A stretch of 64,000 nucleotides of DNA from Rhodopseudomonas palustris JSC-3b (GTDB lineage: Bacteria; Pseudomonadota; Alphaproteobacteria; Rhizobiales; Xanthobacteraceae): positions 1,233,491-1,297,490 of the forward strand of contig KI632513.1 of assembly GCA_000504425.1 (NCBI GenBank). Direction: 5' to 3'. Each line of letters begins with the position of its first letter. The stretch's first letter is position 1. The notes below the pieces were generated by a model. It made no database searches, was not told where the DNA came from, and saw only the letters and a list, made by a program, of their open reading frames with translations. Positions 51,602-61,798 of this stretch are shown here, piece by piece. A program made the position numbers and the translations under genes.

Positions 51602-52972
51602 TCAGCCGACGCCGAGCGCCTTGAGTTTGCGATGCAGCGCCGAGCGCTCCATGCCGACGAATTCGGCGGTGCGCGAAATATTGCCGGAGAACCGGCTGAT
51701 CTGCGCAATCAGATAGTCGCGCTCGAACACTTCGCGCGCTTCGCGCAGCGGCAGGCCCATAATGTGCTCGCCATTGTTACCGCTCGGCATGGTCGGCACC
51801 ATCGAGCCGACATCCTGCGGCAACATGTCGGCGGTGATCACCACTTCCGGACCGCCGCCAGCCAGAATCATCACCCGTTCGACATTGTTGCGTAGTTGCC
51901 GGACATTGCCCGGCCAGACATGCGATTGCAGCACCGCCATCGCGTCCTGGCCGATCTGCCGCTTCGGCAGGCCGGTGGCCAGCGAGATCTGATCCATGAA
52001 ATACTCGATCAGGTCAGGGATGTCCTCGCGGCGCTCCGACAAGGGCGGCACCCGGACCGGCACCACCGACAGCCGGTGATAGAGATCCTCGCGGAACCGG
52101 CCGGCAGCGATCTCCTCTTCGAGATTGCGCGCGGTCGAGGAAATGATGCGGACATCGACATTGACCTTGGTGGTGCCGCCGACGCGCTGAAACGTCTGAT
52201 CGACCAGCACCCGCAAAATCTTGTTCTGGGTTTCGCGCGGCAGATCGGCGACCTCGTCGATGAACAGCGTGCCGCCATGGGCATCTTCGAGCGCGCCGCT
52301 TTTGCGCGGCTGATCGCCGTCGCCATTCTCCATGCCGAACAGTTCGACTTCCATGCGCTCGGGCGTGATCGCCGCGGCGTTGATCACCACGAACGGGCCT
52401 TCGGCGCGCGACGACGCAGCGTGCAGCGTGCGCGCCACCAGTTCCTTGCCCGATCCGGACGGGCCGACGATCAGAATCCGGCTGTTGGCCTTGGCCGCGC
52501 GCTCAATGGTCTGGCGCAACTGATTCATGCACGGCGATTTGCCGGTCAGCGTACTTGCGGTCGGGGCGAGTTGCTTCAGCTCCTTCACTTCCCGCTTCAG
52601 ACGCGAGGTTTCCAGCGCGCGGTTCGCGACCAAAATCAGCCGGTCGGACTTGAACGGCTTTTCGATGAAATCATAGGCGCCGCGTTTGATCGCAGCGACC
52701 GCGGTTTCGATATTGCCATGTCCGGAGATCATCACCACCGGCAGATCGGCGTGATCTTTCTTGATCTGTTCAAGCAGCTGCAAGCCGTCGAGCTTGCTGC
52801 CCTGCAGCCAGATATCGAGGAACACCAGATGCGGCCGACGCGTGGAAATTTCCGCCAGCGCCGAGTCACTATCGCGCGCGGTGCGGGTCGCAAATCCCTC
52901 GTCCTCGAGGATGCCCGCTACCAGATCGCGGATGTCTGCTTCGTCATCGACAATCAGAATATCATTAGCCAT
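51602..52972 (-). CDS. ntrX: Nitrogen response regulator NtrX
   Basis: NtrX is the response regulator partner of the membrane kinase NtrY. The 456-residue protein has a receiver domain (DDE at 9-11, phospho-acceptor D53 in VFLDIWLQG, switch residue region VMISGHG), an AAA+ domain (Walker A GPSGSGKELVARTLH; Walker B GGTLFIDEVADLP), and a C-terminal Fis-type helix-turn-helix (NISRTAEFVGMERSALHRKLKALG). The GAFTGA sigma-54 loop is missing: the region after ELFG reads MENGDGDQPRKSGALED. NtrY ends three bases before the ATG. Confidence 0.96.
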   Translation of the reverse strand: MANDILIVDDEADIRDLVAGILEDEGFATRTARDSDSALAEISTRRPHLVFLDIWLQGSKLDGLQLLEQIKKDHADLPVVMISGHGNIETAVAAIKRGAYDFIEKPFKSDRLILVANRALETSRLKREVKELKQLAPTASTLTGKSPCMNQLRQTIERAAKANSRILIVGPSGSGKELVARTLHAASSRAEGPFVVINAAAITPERMEVELFGMENGDGDQPRKSGALEDAHGGTLFIDEVADLPRETQNKILRVLVDQTFQRVGGTTKVNVDVRIISSTARNLEEEIAAGRFREDLYHRLSVVPVRVPPLSERREDIPDLIEYFMDQISLATGLPKRQIGQDAMAVLQSHVWPGNVRQLRNNVERVMILAGGGPEVVITADMLPQDVGSMVPTMPSGNNGEHIMGLPLREAREVFERDYLIAQISRFSGNISRTAEFVGMERSALHRKLKALGVG

Positions 52973-52975
52973 CGA

Positions 52976-55276
52976 TCACGCCTGTCGCTCGTTGCCGCCA
53001 GCTACGTCCATTTTCGGTGCCACTTGCAGCGGCGTGCCGTCCGACGGTGGCTCCGCCGGTTGACCCGAAATCGCAAATCGCAGCCGCATCCAGGCGCCGC
53101 GAGCACCGGGCCGAATGCTGGATGCGTCGTTGAGTTCAATACCGCCGCCATGATCGACCAGCACCCGGCCGACAATGGCAAGGCCGAGTCCGGTGCCCTT
53201 TTCACGGGTGGTGACATAGGGCTCCAGCAATCGCGAGCGGCTGGTTTTCGGCAATCCAATGCCGTTGTCGATCACATCGATGATGATGTCGTCATGGTCA
53301 CGCGCGGCAATCACATCGATCCGTCCCTTGTCCAATTCCTCCGGCGGCACGGCCTCGATCGCTTCTGTCGCGTTTTTGATGATGTTGGTCAGCGCCTGCG
53401 AGATCAGACGCCGATCAAACCGAGCCCGCAACGGTTCATCCTTGATCTCGGCGTTGATTTCAACATCCGGATGACCGACCCGCATCAGAAACACCGCTTG
53501 ACGCACGGTATCGGCGACGTCCTCGCCCTCGATCACGGGCTTGGGCATGCGCGCAAAACGCGAGAACTCGTCCACCATGCGACGGATATCGTCCACCTGG
53601 CGAATGATAGTATCGGTGCATTGCTCGAACACCGCCTTGTCCTCGACAATCAGCTTGCCGAATTTGCGCCTGATGCGCTCGGCGGAAAGCTGGATCGGGG
53701 TCAGCGGGTTCTTGATCTCATGGGCGATACGGCGCGCGACGTCACCCCAGGCCGAGGTGCGCTGCGCCGCGACCAGTTCAGTAATATCATCGAGGGTGAT
53801 GATGTAGCTGTCGCGCGCACTACGCGCCGGGCTTGAATTGTCGGCCGTCACCCGCACCGAAAGATTGCGCTCGCGGCCATCGCGGCTGATGGTGACCTGC
53901 CCCTGCACCAGGCGCTGGCTGCCTTCGCGGGCCGCGGCCATCATCTCATCGAGTTCGGGCAACACTTCCGACAAGGGATGGCCAAGCGTCTCCGACTCCG
54001 AATGGCCGATCAGCTTCTCGGCGGAGCGGTTCAAAATGCCGATGCTGCCGGAGGCATCGACGCCGATGATGCCGGCACTGGCCGAGGACAGCACCGCCTC
54101 GATGAAGCGGCGGCGGCCGTCGATCACTTCGCTGGCTTGCACCAGCTCATCGCGCTGGGTGCGCAGCTCCTGGGTCATCTTGTTAAAAGTCTCGCCCAGC
54201 CGGGCGAGATCGCCCTCGGACTTGATCACCGGCACCTGCACCGCGAGGTCGCCGGTCGAGACCAGATTGGCGGCGCTCATCAGGCGCCGGATCGGCGCCA
54301 CCAGCCAATTGGAGAAGTTCAGACCGATCAGCACCGACGACATCAGCACGGTGAGCGCGATCACGGTGAACATCAGCGCGAACGCCACCTGAATGCCGAG
54401 CCGCCGCGCTTCCAGTTCGGCATATTCCGCGACGCTGGCCTGGGTCTGGCGCAGCTGCGCCACCACGCGCGGGTCGAGCAGCCGGGCGACATAGAGGAAG
54501 GTGTCATCGAACGAGCGCAGCCGGATCACCGCCGCGACGTAATTGGCCTCGATGAACACCGCGATCTGCGGCTCGGTCTCGTTGACGTTGCTCAGAAACT
54601 CGGGCGCCGGCGTGTCGAATTGCAGACGGATGCCGGTCTGCGCGGTTTCCAGGATGTTGCGATCCTTATCGATCAGCATGGTGCCCGGAAGATTGCGCGA
54701 GGCGGCGCTGTCGGTCAGGAATTCACGAAACGATTTGCGGTCCTGGTCGAACAACGGCCGGACATTGGCGACGTCATTGGCCATGCCGATGATGTCGCCG
54801 CGAATGAGCTGGGCGTGTTCGTGCAAATAGGCGTTGGCGACGATCAGCGAGTTCTGAATGACCTCGCGGGTTGGCCCCTGGAACAGCCGGTCGAGGCCGC
54901 GATCGAGCGTGACATTGGCGACGATCGAGACCAGCACCGCGGGCAGCACCGCGATCACCGAAAACAGGCTGACGATCTGGACATGCAGCCGGGCGGCGGC
55001 GCGGCCGCGGCGCCTGGCCTGCACCACCTGCCACAGCTCGCGCAAAATGATCAGCACCAGCAGCAGCACGGTGGCGGCGTTGATCATCAGGAAGGTGACC
55101 ACCACCTGCCGGGTCGGCGCGATCGGGGTCAGCCCGGTCAAGACCACGAAGGTCAGAAACGCCGACAGCAGCGCGAGGCCGACCGCCAAGGGGGCGATCC
55201 ACTTGCGGAGCGGTGCCTTCCGCGACTCGGTGTGCGGCGGATCGATCGATGAGGCCGATGGTTCTGCGCTGGTCAT
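52976..55276 (-). CDS. ntrY: Membrane sensor histidine kinase NtrY
   Basis: The 766-residue kinase has three hydrophobic segments in the first 110 residues, a periplasmic sensor loop, another transmembrane segment near 300, a HAMP domain (LMSAANLVSTGDLAVQVP), a PAS domain (ASAGIIGVDASGSIGILN), then the kinase core: H-box [23 protein letters not shown], split as [16 protein letters not shown]-box NIIKNATEA, G1 IIDVIDNGIGLP and G2 EKGTGLGLAIV. It responds to nitrogen or redox conditions in relatives. ntrX follows after 3 bp; ntrC lies 168 bp upstream. Confidence 0.96.
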   Translation of the reverse strand: MTSAEPSASSIDPPHTESRKAPLRKWIAPLAVGLALLSAFLTFVVLTGLTPIAPTRQVVVTFLMINAATVLLLVLIILRELWQVVQARRRGRAAARLHVQIVSLFSVIAVLPAVLVSIVANVTLDRGLDRLFQGPTREVIQNSLIVANAYLHEHAQLIRGDIIGMANDVANVRPLFDQDRKSFREFLTDSAASRNLPGTMLIDKDRNILETAQTGIRLQFDTPAPEFLSNVNETEPQIAVFIEANYVAAVIRLRSFDDTFLYVARLLDPRVVAQLRQTQASVAEYAELEARRLGIQVAFALMFTVIALTVLMSSVLIGLNFSNWLVAPIRRLMSAANLVSTGDLAVQVPVIKSEGDLARLGETFNKMTQELRTQRDELVQASEVIDGRRRFIEAVLSSASAGIIGVDASGSIGILNRSAEKLIGHSESETLGHPLSEVLPELDEMMAAAREGSQRLVQGQVTISRDGRERNLSVRVTADNSSPARSARDSYIITLDDITELVAAQRTSAWGDVARRIAHEIKNPLTPIQLSAERIRRKFGKLIVEDKAVFEQCTDTIIRQVDDIRRMVDEFSRFARMPKPVIEGEDVADTVRQAVFLMRVGHPDVEINAEIKDEPLRARFDRRLISQALTNIIKNATEAIEAVPPEELDKGRIDVIAARDHDDIIIDVIDNGIGLPKTSRSRLLEPYVTTREKGTGLGLAIVGRVLVDHGGGIELNDASSIRPGARGAWMRLRFAISGQPAEPPSDGTPLQVAPKMDVAGGNERQA

Positions 55277-55390
55277 GCCGGAAAAGGGTCAGTTGCGAAA
55301 TGCTATCGGCTGCCACAGGGGCAGCCGAACTGATGCATTCCTACAACATTGTTGCCCGATTGCGACAAATCCTTGGCGCGCCACCGCCTT

Positions 55391-55415
55391 GGGGAAGCCC
55401 TGGGCGGACTTCCCC
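55391..55415. terminator. Hairpin in the ntrC-ntrY gap (attenuator candidate)
   Basis: GGGGAAG and CTTCCCC pair around an 11-nt loop, between the ntrC stop (55445) and the ntrY ATG (55276). No T-run follows on the minus strand, so it may only slow or partly end transcription between the two kinase/regulator pairs. Confidence 0.35.
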
Positions 55416-55444
55416 CCGGATTTCGTGCGAAAAGACGGCGTCCG

Positions 55445-56884
55445 TCAGCCGCCGGACCGATAGACTTGGATGTCGAGGTCGCGGATTTTCTTGCGCAAGG
55501 TGTTGCGATTGAGGCCAAGCAGGTCGGCGGCGCGAATCTGGTTGCCGCGGGTCGCCGCCAAGGCCGCGGTCAGCAGCGGCACTTCGATTTCGCGCAGGAT
55601 GCGGTGATACAGCCCCGGTGGCGGCATGCCGTTCGGGAAGCCCGCGAAATGCGACGAAAGGTAATTTTCCACCGCCCCGCCGAGATTGTCGATGTTGGAG
55701 CTGATATTGCCGGGCGAGATCACCGCGGGCGGCGCCAGCTCGCAATCGATCACCGGAGCAGTGATCACCTCCTGCGGATAGAGTGCCGCCAGCCGCCGCG
55801 CCAGATTTTCCAGCTCACGGACATTGCCGGGCCAGCGGTGCTGCTTCAGCCGCTCCAAGGCCTGCGAATCGAGCTTCTTGGCCGGTAGCCCGTCCTTTTC
55901 CGCCAGCGCGAAGAAGTGGCGCACCAGGTCCGGCAAATCCTCGATGTGCTCGCGCAGCGGCGGCAGCCGCAGCGGCACCACATTGAGGCGGAAGAACAGG
56001 TCTTCGCGGAACAGGCCCTGCTGGATCAGAATGCGCAGGTCCTTGTTGGAGGCGGCCACGATCCGGACGTCGGTCTTGATCGGGGTGCGGCCGCCGACCG
56101 TGGTGTATTCGCCCTGCTGCAGCACGCGCAGCAGCCGGGTCTGCGCCTCCATCGGCATGTCGCCGATCTCGTCCAAAAACAGCGTGCCGCCCTCGGCCTG
56201 CTCGAACCGGCCGGAGGCGCGGGTGTTGGCGCCGGTGAAGGCGCCGCGTTCATGGCCGAACAATTCCGATTCGATCAGGTCGCGCGGGATCGCCGCCATA
56301 TTGACCGCCACGAACGGGCCGTTGCGGCGCTTGCCATAGTCATGCAGCGCGCGCGCCACCAATTCCTTGCCGGTGCCGGATTCGCCGGAAATCATCACGG
56401 TGAGATCGGTCTGCATCAACCGCGCGAGCACGCGGTAGATTTCCTGCATCGCTGGCGAGCGGCCGACCAGCGGAATGGAATCGAACTCGCCCTCCTCCGC
56501 CTCCAGCGCGCGATCTTTTGGCTCGGCCAGCGCGCGGCCGACGATGCCGATCAGTTCTTTGAGGTCGAAGGGTTTGGGAAGGTACTCATAAGCGCCTTTT
56601 TCGGAGGCGCGAATCGCGGTCATGAAGGTGTTTTGCGCACTCATCACGATCACCGGCAGATTGGGCCGGATCTTCTTGATCCGCGGCAAGAGGTCGAAGG
56701 CATTTTCGTCGGGCATCACCACATCGGTGATCACCAGATCGCCCTCGCCTTGGCTGACCCAACGCCATAGCGTTGCCGCGTTGCCCGTCAATCGCACCTC
56801 ATAGCCGGCGCGCGATAGCGCCTGATTGAGCACTGTGCGAATGGCTGTATCGTCATCGGCAACCAGGATGCTACCTGATGGCAT
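55445..56884 (-). CDS. ntrC: Nitrogen regulator NtrC (sigma-54 activator)
   Basis: The 479-residue protein has a receiver domain with phospho-acceptor D54 ([10 protein letters not shown]), an AAA+ domain with Walker [17 protein letters not shown], the sigma-54 contact loop GAFTGA (within [15 protein letters not shown]), Walker [14 protein letters not shown], and a C-terminal Fis-type helix-turn-helix ([28 protein letters not shown]). This is the complete set for activating sigma-54 promoters under nitrogen limitation, controlled by NtrB. ntrB ends 9 nt upstream. Confidence 0.97.
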   Translation of the reverse strand: MPSGSILVADDDTAIRTVLNQALSRAGYEVRLTGNAATLWRWVSQGEGDLVITDVVMPDENAFDLLPRIKKIRPNLPVIVMSAQNTFMTAIRASEKGAYEYLPKPFDLKELIGIVGRALAEPKDRALEAEEGEFDSIPLVGRSPAMQEIYRVLARLMQTDLTVMISGESGTGKELVARALHDYGKRRNGPFVAVNMAAIPRDLIESELFGHERGAFTGANTRASGRFEQAEGGTLFLDEIGDMPMEAQTRLLRVLQQGEYTTVGGRTPIKTDVRIVAASNKDLRILIQQGLFREDLFFRLNVVPLRLPPLREHIEDLPDLVRHFFALAEKDGLPAKKLDSQALERLKQHRWPGNVRELENLARRLAALYPQEVITAPVIDCELAPPAVISPGNISSNIDNLGGAVENYLSSHFAGFPNGMPPPGLYHRILREIEVPLLTAALAATRGNQIRAADLLGLNRNTLRKKIRDLDIQVYRSGG

Positions 56885-56893
56885 CGGAGTTCC

Positions 56894-58063
56894 TCATTTT
56901 TGAGTCTGAGCAGCGTGGGAGGACGTCCCGTAAAAATCCTCGTCGCCGCTTGCTGTGTTGTTAGTTGCTGCGTTGTACATCGGCATGAGTACACGGAAGG
57001 TCGTCTTGCGCGGTTGTGACTCGCACTCGACGATGCCGCCGTGGTCCCCGACGATTTTGGCGACCAGCGCCAACCCCAATCCGCTCCCCGACTGTTTCGT
57101 GGTGATGAACGGATCGAACAGATTGGGCATCAGGTCGTCGGGTACACCGGGGCCGTTGTCTCTGACGCAAAACTCCAGCGGCAACGACACCCGTGATTTC
57201 TGGCCCGGCACAGATAGCCGGATGCCAGGGCGGAATGCGGTGGTGAGCTGAATCTCACCATCCGTCCCCATTTCATTGACTGCCTCAGCGGCGTTCTTGA
57301 CCAGATTCAGGAACACCTGGATCAGCTGATCCTGATTGGCGAGCACCGGCGGCAGCGATGGATCATATTCTTCGATGAACTTGACGTTGCGCGCGAAGCC
57401 GGACTGCGCCAGCCGCTTCACATGATCGAACACGGTATGGATGTTGACCGGGCCGCGCGGCACCGGGCGCTCATCGCCAAACACTTCCATGCGATCGACC
57501 AGCGTCACGATGCGATCGGCCTCGTCGCAGATCAGCCGGGTCAGCATCCGGTCCTCGGGCGACGCTTGTTGTTCGAGCAGTTGCGCCGCGCCGCGAATGC
57601 CGGACAGCGGGTTCTTGATCTCATGCGCCAGCATCGCGGCCAGCGCCGTCACCGAGCGCGCCGCGCTGCGGTGAGTGAGTTGCCGATCCATCTTGTCGGC
57701 AATGGTGCGCTCCTGCAGCACGATGATGATGTCGCCGGGCCGCTCGGCCAGCGGCGCCACGTGCAGATCGACCAGCCGATCGGTGCCGATCCGCGGCGTG
57801 CCGAGATCGACCTTGTATTCGTTGACCGGCGATCCAGCGGCGCGCACCTGCTCGATCAAAGCCAGGATCGGGCTGCCGAACGGCACCAGTTCGGTGAGCG
57901 ACAGCCGGCGCAATAGCTGGCTGGAAATTTCGAAGAAGAACTCCGCGGCCATATTGGCTTCGATGATCTTGCCGTCCGAGGCCACCACGATCACCGGATT
58001 GGGCAATGCGTTGAGGATGGCATCGGCGTCAGGAGAGCGGCCTCGGCGCGGATCGGCAGTCAT
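56894..58063 (-). CDS. ntrB: Nitrogen sensor histidine kinase NtrB
   Basis: The 389-residue cytosolic kinase starts at ATG 58063, fixed by overlap with the dusB stop (ATGA). It has a PAS domain ([24 protein letters not shown]), H-box [23 protein letters not shown] with the phospho-accepting His, N-box [16 protein letters not shown]1 VRDNGPGVP and G2 [17 protein letters not shown]. There are no membrane segments. It phosphorylates or dephosphorylates NtrC depending on PII signalling; ntrC follows directly. Confidence 0.97.
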   Translation of the reverse strand: MTADPRRGRSPDADAILNALPNPVIVVASDGKIIEANMAAEFFFEISSQLLRRLSLTELVPFGSPILALIEQVRAAGSPVNEYKVDLGTPRIGTDRLVDLHVAPLAERPGDIIIVLQERTIADKMDRQLTHRSAARSVTALAAMLAHEIKNPLSGIRGAAQLLEQQASPEDRMLTRLICDEADRIVTLVDRMEVFGDERPVPRGPVNIHTVFDHVKRLAQSGFARNVKFIEEYDPSLPPVLANQDQLIQVFLNLVKNAAEAVNEMGTDGEIQLTTAFRPGIRLSVPGQKSRVSLPLEFCVRDNGPGVPDDLMPNLFDPFITTKQSGSGLGLALVAKIVGDHGGIVECESQPRKTTFRVLMPMYNAATNNTASGDEDFYGTSSHAAQTQK

Positions 58064-59094
58064 GCGGCGGCACTCCAGGCGAAATCTGCAAAAGCGTCGC
58101 ACAATTGGCGGCGCACCTCATCGGGCTGTTCCAGAATCAAGATTCGTGCCCGCCAGCGCTTCAGCACATTGTCGGGCGCGCCGACCGTGCAGGCCGCCGC
58201 ATCCAGCCCCCAGCCGAGATGCTTGCGGGCATGGCGCAATCCGACGCGCACGCCATACAGCGCCAGCGTCTCCTCATAGAGCGTCTGCAGGTGCTGCAAC
58301 TGGGTGTCGAGTTCGGGCACCGGCTCGGCAATGCCGGTGGCGAGCTGGCGGCCGATCTGCCCCGGCAGCCAGGGCTGGCCCTGCGCGCCGCGGCCGATCA
58401 TCACCGCATCAGCGCCTGATTGATCGAGCGCCTCGGCGGCGGTTTCGAACGACACGATGTCGCCATTGACTACGGTCGGAATATCGACCGCCTCTTTGAC
58501 CTCGCGCACCGCGCGCCAATTGGCCTGGCCTTTGTAGAACTGATTGCGGGTGCGGCCATGCACGGTGATGAGTTTGACGCCAGCATCTTGCGCGCGGCGC
58601 GCCAATTCCGGCGCATTGCGCGACTGCTCATCCCAGCCGAGCCGCATTTTCAGGGTCACCGGCACCGATACCGCGGCGACGGTGGCGTCGATCAGCTTCA
58701 CGGCATGATCGAGGTCACGCATCAAGGCCGAACCGGATTGACCGCCGGTGACGTGGCGGGCCGGACAGCCCATGTTGATATCGATGATATCAGCGCCATT
58801 CGCCTCCGCGATCCGCGCGCCTTCCGCCATCCAATAGGTTTCGCAGCCCGCAAGCTGAACGATGTGCGGACCGATGCCAACGGCGTCGCAGCGTCGCACC
58901 GACAGCGGCCGGCCGCGCACCAGATCATCGCTTGCGGTCATTTCGGACACCACCGCGCCGGCGCCCAGCGCCGCCACCTGGCGACGGAACGGCGCATCGG
59001 TAATGCCCGACATCGGCGCCAGGAACACGCGGTTGGCGAGTTCGAAGCGGCCGCATTTCAACGGCTCACGGCCAGTTAGCTTGGCGCCGGGCAC
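58060..59094 (-). CDS. dusB: tRNA-dihydrouridine synthase DusB (NifR3)
   Basis: The 344-residue flavoenzyme reduces uridine to dihydrouridine in tRNA. It starts at GTG 59094 and has [16 protein letters not shown] near the start, [23 protein letters not shown] with the catalytic Cys, [17 protein letters not shown], and FMN-binding NGDIVSF and [11 protein letters not shown]. It is the first gene of the ntrB-ntrC operon, historically nifR3. Its stop overlaps the ntrB start, so they are coupled. A palindrome-rich promoter region lies upstream. Confidence 0.95.
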   Translation of the reverse strand: MPGAKLTGREPLKCGRFELANRVFLAPMSGITDAPFRRQVAALGAGAVVSEMTASDDLVRGRPLSVRRCDAVGIGPHIVQLAGCETYWMAEGARIAEANGADIIDINMGCPARHVTGGQSGSALMRDLDHAVKLIDATVAAVSVPVTLKMRLGWDEQSRNAPELARRAQDAGVKLITVHGRTRNQFYKGQANWRAVREVKEAVDIPTVVNGDIVSFETAAEALDQSGADAVMIGRGAQGQPWLPGQIGRQLATGIAEPVPELDTQLQHLQTLYEETLALYGVRVGLRHARKHLGWGLDAAACTVGAPDNVLKRWRARILILEQPDEVRRQLCDAFADFAWSAAA

Positions 59095-59116
59095 AGGTCC
59101 ACTCGTCGGGTAATGA

Positions 59117-59185
59117 CCAAAACTTAGGCATCAAAGCCTAGATTATAAGCAAAAACAGTGTATGCCTATAGTTTAGCCAAAACTT
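59117..59185. promoter_or_regulatory. Palindrome and direct-repeat cluster upstream of dusB-ntr
   Basis: A palindrome TAGGC-ATCAAA-GCCTA lies at 59125-59140, 30 bp before the dusB start. A related half-site (TGCCTA) follows at 59163-59168, and the 9-mer CCAAAACTT occurs at 59117-59125 and again at 59177-59185. The region is AT-rich compared with its surroundings, as expected for a promoter between divergent dusB and ispDF. Which factor binds is not known. Confidence 0.4.
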
Positions 59186-59303
59186 CGCGCAACGCAAGTG
59201 CATTGCAGCAAATATCAACACGCTGCCGCCGTCCGGCATGTGCTTTCCGCGCCATCGTGATAAGTGCAAGTTCGCTTCTTCATTCACTGCTTCAAGCGAG
59301 ACA

Positions 59304-60500
59304 ATGGCCAACTCACCTCGAACTGCCGCAATCATTGTCGCCGGCGGCCGCGGGCTCCGCGCCGGCGCGGGCGGCCCCAAGCAATACCGCACGCTCGCGG
59401 GCCAGCCGGTGATCTTCCGTTCCATGCAGCCGTTCTGCACCCATCCGGAGATCGTGGCGGTGCAGCCGGTGACCAGCCCCGATGACCGCGCAATGTTTGA
59501 GCAGGCCGTTGCCGGCTTGACCTACCGCGCGCCCGCCCCTGGCGGCGCCACCCGGCAGCAATCGGTGCGCTCGGGCCTGGAAGCGCTCGCTGCGGACGCG
59601 CCCGACATCGTGCTGATTCACGATGCCGCCCGGCCGTTCGTCGATGCCGCGCTGATCTCGCGCGCCATCGTCGCCGCGGAGCGGACCGGCGCCGCGGTGC
59701 CGACCATTCCGGTGACCGACACCATCAAGCAGGTCAACGGCGCGGGCGATGTGATCGGCACCCCCGACCGCGCTCAGCTACGCATCGCGCAGACCCCGCA
59801 GGCATTTCGCTATGACGTGATCCTGGAAGCGCATCGCCGCGCGGCGCGCGATGGCCGCGATGACTTCACCGACGATGCCGCGATCGCGGAATGGGCGGGA
59901 TTGACGGTTGCGACTTTTGAAGGCGATGCTGCGAATATGAAACTCACCACATCGGAAGACTTTGTCCGCGAGGAATTGCGGCTGGCGGCGCTGCTCGGCG
60001 ATATCCGCACCGGCACCGGCTATGACGTGCACGCGTTCGGCGATGGCGATCACGTCTGGCTGTGCGGCCTGAAGGTGCCGCATAATCGCGGCTTCCTGGC
60101 GCATTCCGATGGCGATGTCGGTCTGCACGCGCTGGTCGATGCCATTTTGGGCGCGCTGGCCGATGGCGATATCGGCTCGCACTTCCCGCCGACCGATCCG
60201 CAGTGGAAGGGCGCGGCCTCCGACAAATTCTTGAAGTACGCGGTTGAGCGGGTGGCGGCGCGCGGCGGCCGCATTGCCAATCTCGAAGTCACCATGATCT
60301 GCGAGCGCCCGAAAATCGGCCCGCTGCGCGAAGCGATGCGCGCACGCATTGCTGAGATCACCGGCCTGCCGGTCGAGCGGATCGCGGTGAAAGCGACTAC
60401 CAGCGAGCAGCTCGGCTTCACCGGCCGTCAGGAAGGCATTGCGGCGACCGCCAGCGCCACGGTGCGGCTGCCCTGGGGCCCGAACGGATTGAGCGGCTAA
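59304..60500 (+). CDS. ispDF: Bifunctional IspD/IspF (MEP-pathway isoprenoid synthesis)
   Basis: The 398-residue fusion performs two steps of the MEP pathway: cytidylyl transfer to MEP (IspD, residues 1 to about 230) and cyclisation to MEcPP (IspF, about 235-398). IspD motifs are [17 protein letters not shown] and [11 protein letters not shown]; IspF motifs are [19 protein letters not shown], split as GTGYDVHAF (metal ligands), [19 protein letters not shown] and [13 protein letters not shown]. The fusion of these non-consecutive enzymes is common in alphaproteobacteria. ATG 59304 is preferred over an upstream one. pncC overlaps its stop (TAATG). Confidence 0.96.
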   Translation: MANSPRTAAIIVAGGRGLRAGAGGPKQYRTLAGQPVIFRSMQPFCTHPEIVAVQPVTSPDDRAMFEQAVAGLTYRAPAPGGATRQQSVRSGLEALAADAPDIVLIHDAARPFVDAALISRAIVAAERTGAAVPTIPVTDTIKQVNGAGDVIGTPDRAQLRIAQTPQAFRYDVILEAHRRAARDGRDDFTDDAAIAEWAGLTVATFEGDAANMKLTTSEDFVREELRLAALLGDIRTGTGYDVHAFGDGDHVWLCGLKVPHNRGFLAHSDGDVGLHALVDAILGALADGDIGSHFPPTDPQWKGAASDKFLKYAVERVAARGGRIANLEVTMICERPKIGPLREAMRARIAEITGLPVERIAVKATTSEQLGFTGRQEGIAATASATVRLPWGPNGLSG

Positions 60501-61117
60501 TGAGCGGTGACCCGCGCGCCCTAACCCGCGTGCTGCTGGATCTGTGCCGTTCGCGCAAGCTGACGATCGCGACGGCGGAATCCTGCACCGGCGGACTGGT
60601 CGCGGGGGCACTGACCGAAATACCCGGCTCCTCCGAGGTGCTGGACCGCGGCTTCGTGACTTATTCCAACGAAGCCAAGCAATCGATGCTGGGCGTGCCG
60701 CAAACCACGCTCGCGACCTTTGGCGCGGTCAGCAAGGAAACCGCGATCGCGATGGCGATCGGCGCGCTGGAAGCGACCGAGGTCGATTTGGCGGTGGCAA
60801 TCACTGGCATCGCCGGCCCCGGCGGTGCCACCCCGGGCAAGCCGGTCGGGCTGGTGCATTTTGCGGCCGCATCGCGCGATGGCCGCATCATGCATCGCGA
60901 GCAGCGTTTTGGCGCGATCGGCCGCAACACCGTGCGGCAGCGCTCGGTGGTCGAAGCCTTGCGGATGCTGCTGGAATTGGTGCGCGGCCCAAAGCCGGCC
61001 GCCAAGCTGCGCCCGGCGGAAAGCGCATCACGGCTGCGCGCCGCCCGCACCGCGCGCCGCACCGCGGTCAAGCGGCCGGTGTCGTCGCGGCCCAAGCCCA
61101 AGCCGCGCAAGAGCTGA
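60500..61117 (+). CDS. pncC: Nicotinamide-nucleotide amidase PncC (CinA C-terminal family)
   Basis: The 205-residue protein is the stand-alone C-terminal domain of CinA, which deamidates NMN to nicotinate mononucleotide in NAD recycling. The motif ATAESCTGGLVAGALTEIPG carries the catalytic Ser region, followed by VTYSNEAKQSMLGVP, GAVSKETAIAMAIGAL and AITGIAGPGGATPGKPVG. A Lys/Arg/Pro-rich tail of about 45 residues is extra. The ATG shares bases with the ispDF stop, so the pair is co-translated. The catalytic role is from family knowledge. Confidence 0.9.
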   Translation: MSGDPRALTRVLLDLCRSRKLTIATAESCTGGLVAGALTEIPGSSEVLDRGFVTYSNEAKQSMLGVPQTTLATFGAVSKETAIAMAIGALEATEVDLAVAITGIAGPGGATPGKPVGLVHFAAASRDGRIMHREQRFGAIGRNTVRQRSVVEALRMLLELVRGPKPAAKLRPAESASRLRAARTARRTAVKRPVSSRPKPKPRKS

Positions 61118-61123
61118 CAGATC

Positions 61124-61271
61124 ATACCAACGGCGATTGATACCAACCCATCCGCATGTCATGGCCGGGCTCCGTCCCGGCCATCCACGTCTTTCATCTT
61201 GCTGCAGCTTTCAAGCCGTGGATGCCCGACAAGCGCGGGCATGACGAGTCAATGGTAGGAGCCGTTGGTAT
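61124..61271. repeat. Nested palindromic repeat element with 11-bp terminal inverted repeats
   Basis: ATACCAACGGC at 61124-61134 and its exact reverse complement GCCGTTGGTAT at 61261-61271 bound a 148-bp element. Inside are further inverted repeats: GGCCGGG/CCCGGCC, CCACG/CGTGG and GCCCGACAAGCGCGGGC, framed by GTCATGGCC...GGGCATGAC. It lies between the convergent pncC and the START-domain gene. The layout resembles short non-autonomous palindromic repeats of Bradyrhizobium-group genomes. Confidence 0.7.
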
Positions 61272-61311
61272 TACGCGCTGTGTTTGATAGGCACCGCGCC
61301 GATCGGCGCGG

Positions 61312-61788
61312 CTACACCGGCGCCTGCTTGAGCTGAGCGCGGCCATAGATCTGGTCGGCGCGCGCTTCAAACGCCGCGGCGAATTTGTGAAAGGCCGCGT
61401 CGAACATCGTGCCCATCAGCATTGCCAGCATCTTGTTGCGGAATTCGTAGGCCAGGAAGAAGCCGACATCGCAGGCATCGTCGCCGCGCGCTTCAAAGGT
61501 CCAGCGGTTCTGCAAATGGCTGAACGGCCCGCGCAGATATTCGACCATGATCTTCTGGTTGGCGCGATCGAGCGTCACCCGGCTGGTAAAGCTCTCGCGC
61601 ACCATCTTGAACGCCACGGTCATGTCGGCGGTCAGCACTTCGCAGCCATCGGCGCGCACCGTGCGATGATTGATGCGCAGCGCCGAACACAGCGGCACGA
61701 ATTCCGGATAGCGCTCGATATCGGCGACCAGTTCGAACATCTCGGTGGCGCTGTGGCGAACGCGGCGCTTGCTTTGAAACTGCGGCAT
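61312..61788 (-). CDS. RatA/Coq10-type START-domain protein
   Basis: The 158-residue protein starts at ATG 61788 with MPQFQSKRRVRHSATEMFELVADIERYPEFVPLCSALRI (split: FELVADIERYPEFVPLC), the Coq10/RatA family opening, and continues VAFKMVRESFTSRVTLDRAN. This fold binds ubiquinone-like lipids in Coq10 and is named a ribosome-associated toxin in E. coli RatA; in alphaproteobacteria a quinone-binding role is more plausible. Its first codons follow lipA by the gap 61788-61799 on the same strand, so lipA and this gene are probably co-transcribed. Confidence 0.88.
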   Translation of the reverse strand: MPQFQSKRRVRHSATEMFELVADIERYPEFVPLCSALRINHRTVRADGCEVLTADMTVAFKMVRESFTSRVTLDRANQKIMVEYLRGPFSHLQNRWTFEARGDDACDVGFFLAYEFRNKMLAMLMGTMFDAAFHKFAAAFEARADQIYGRAQLKQAPV

Positions 61789-61798
61789 GGAGTGTGAC

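Noticed and set aside
51896-53836. 646-codon plus-strand frame opposite ntrX/ntrY
   Set aside because: The same high-GC mirror effect; the minus-strand genes have unmistakable kinase and regulator motifs.
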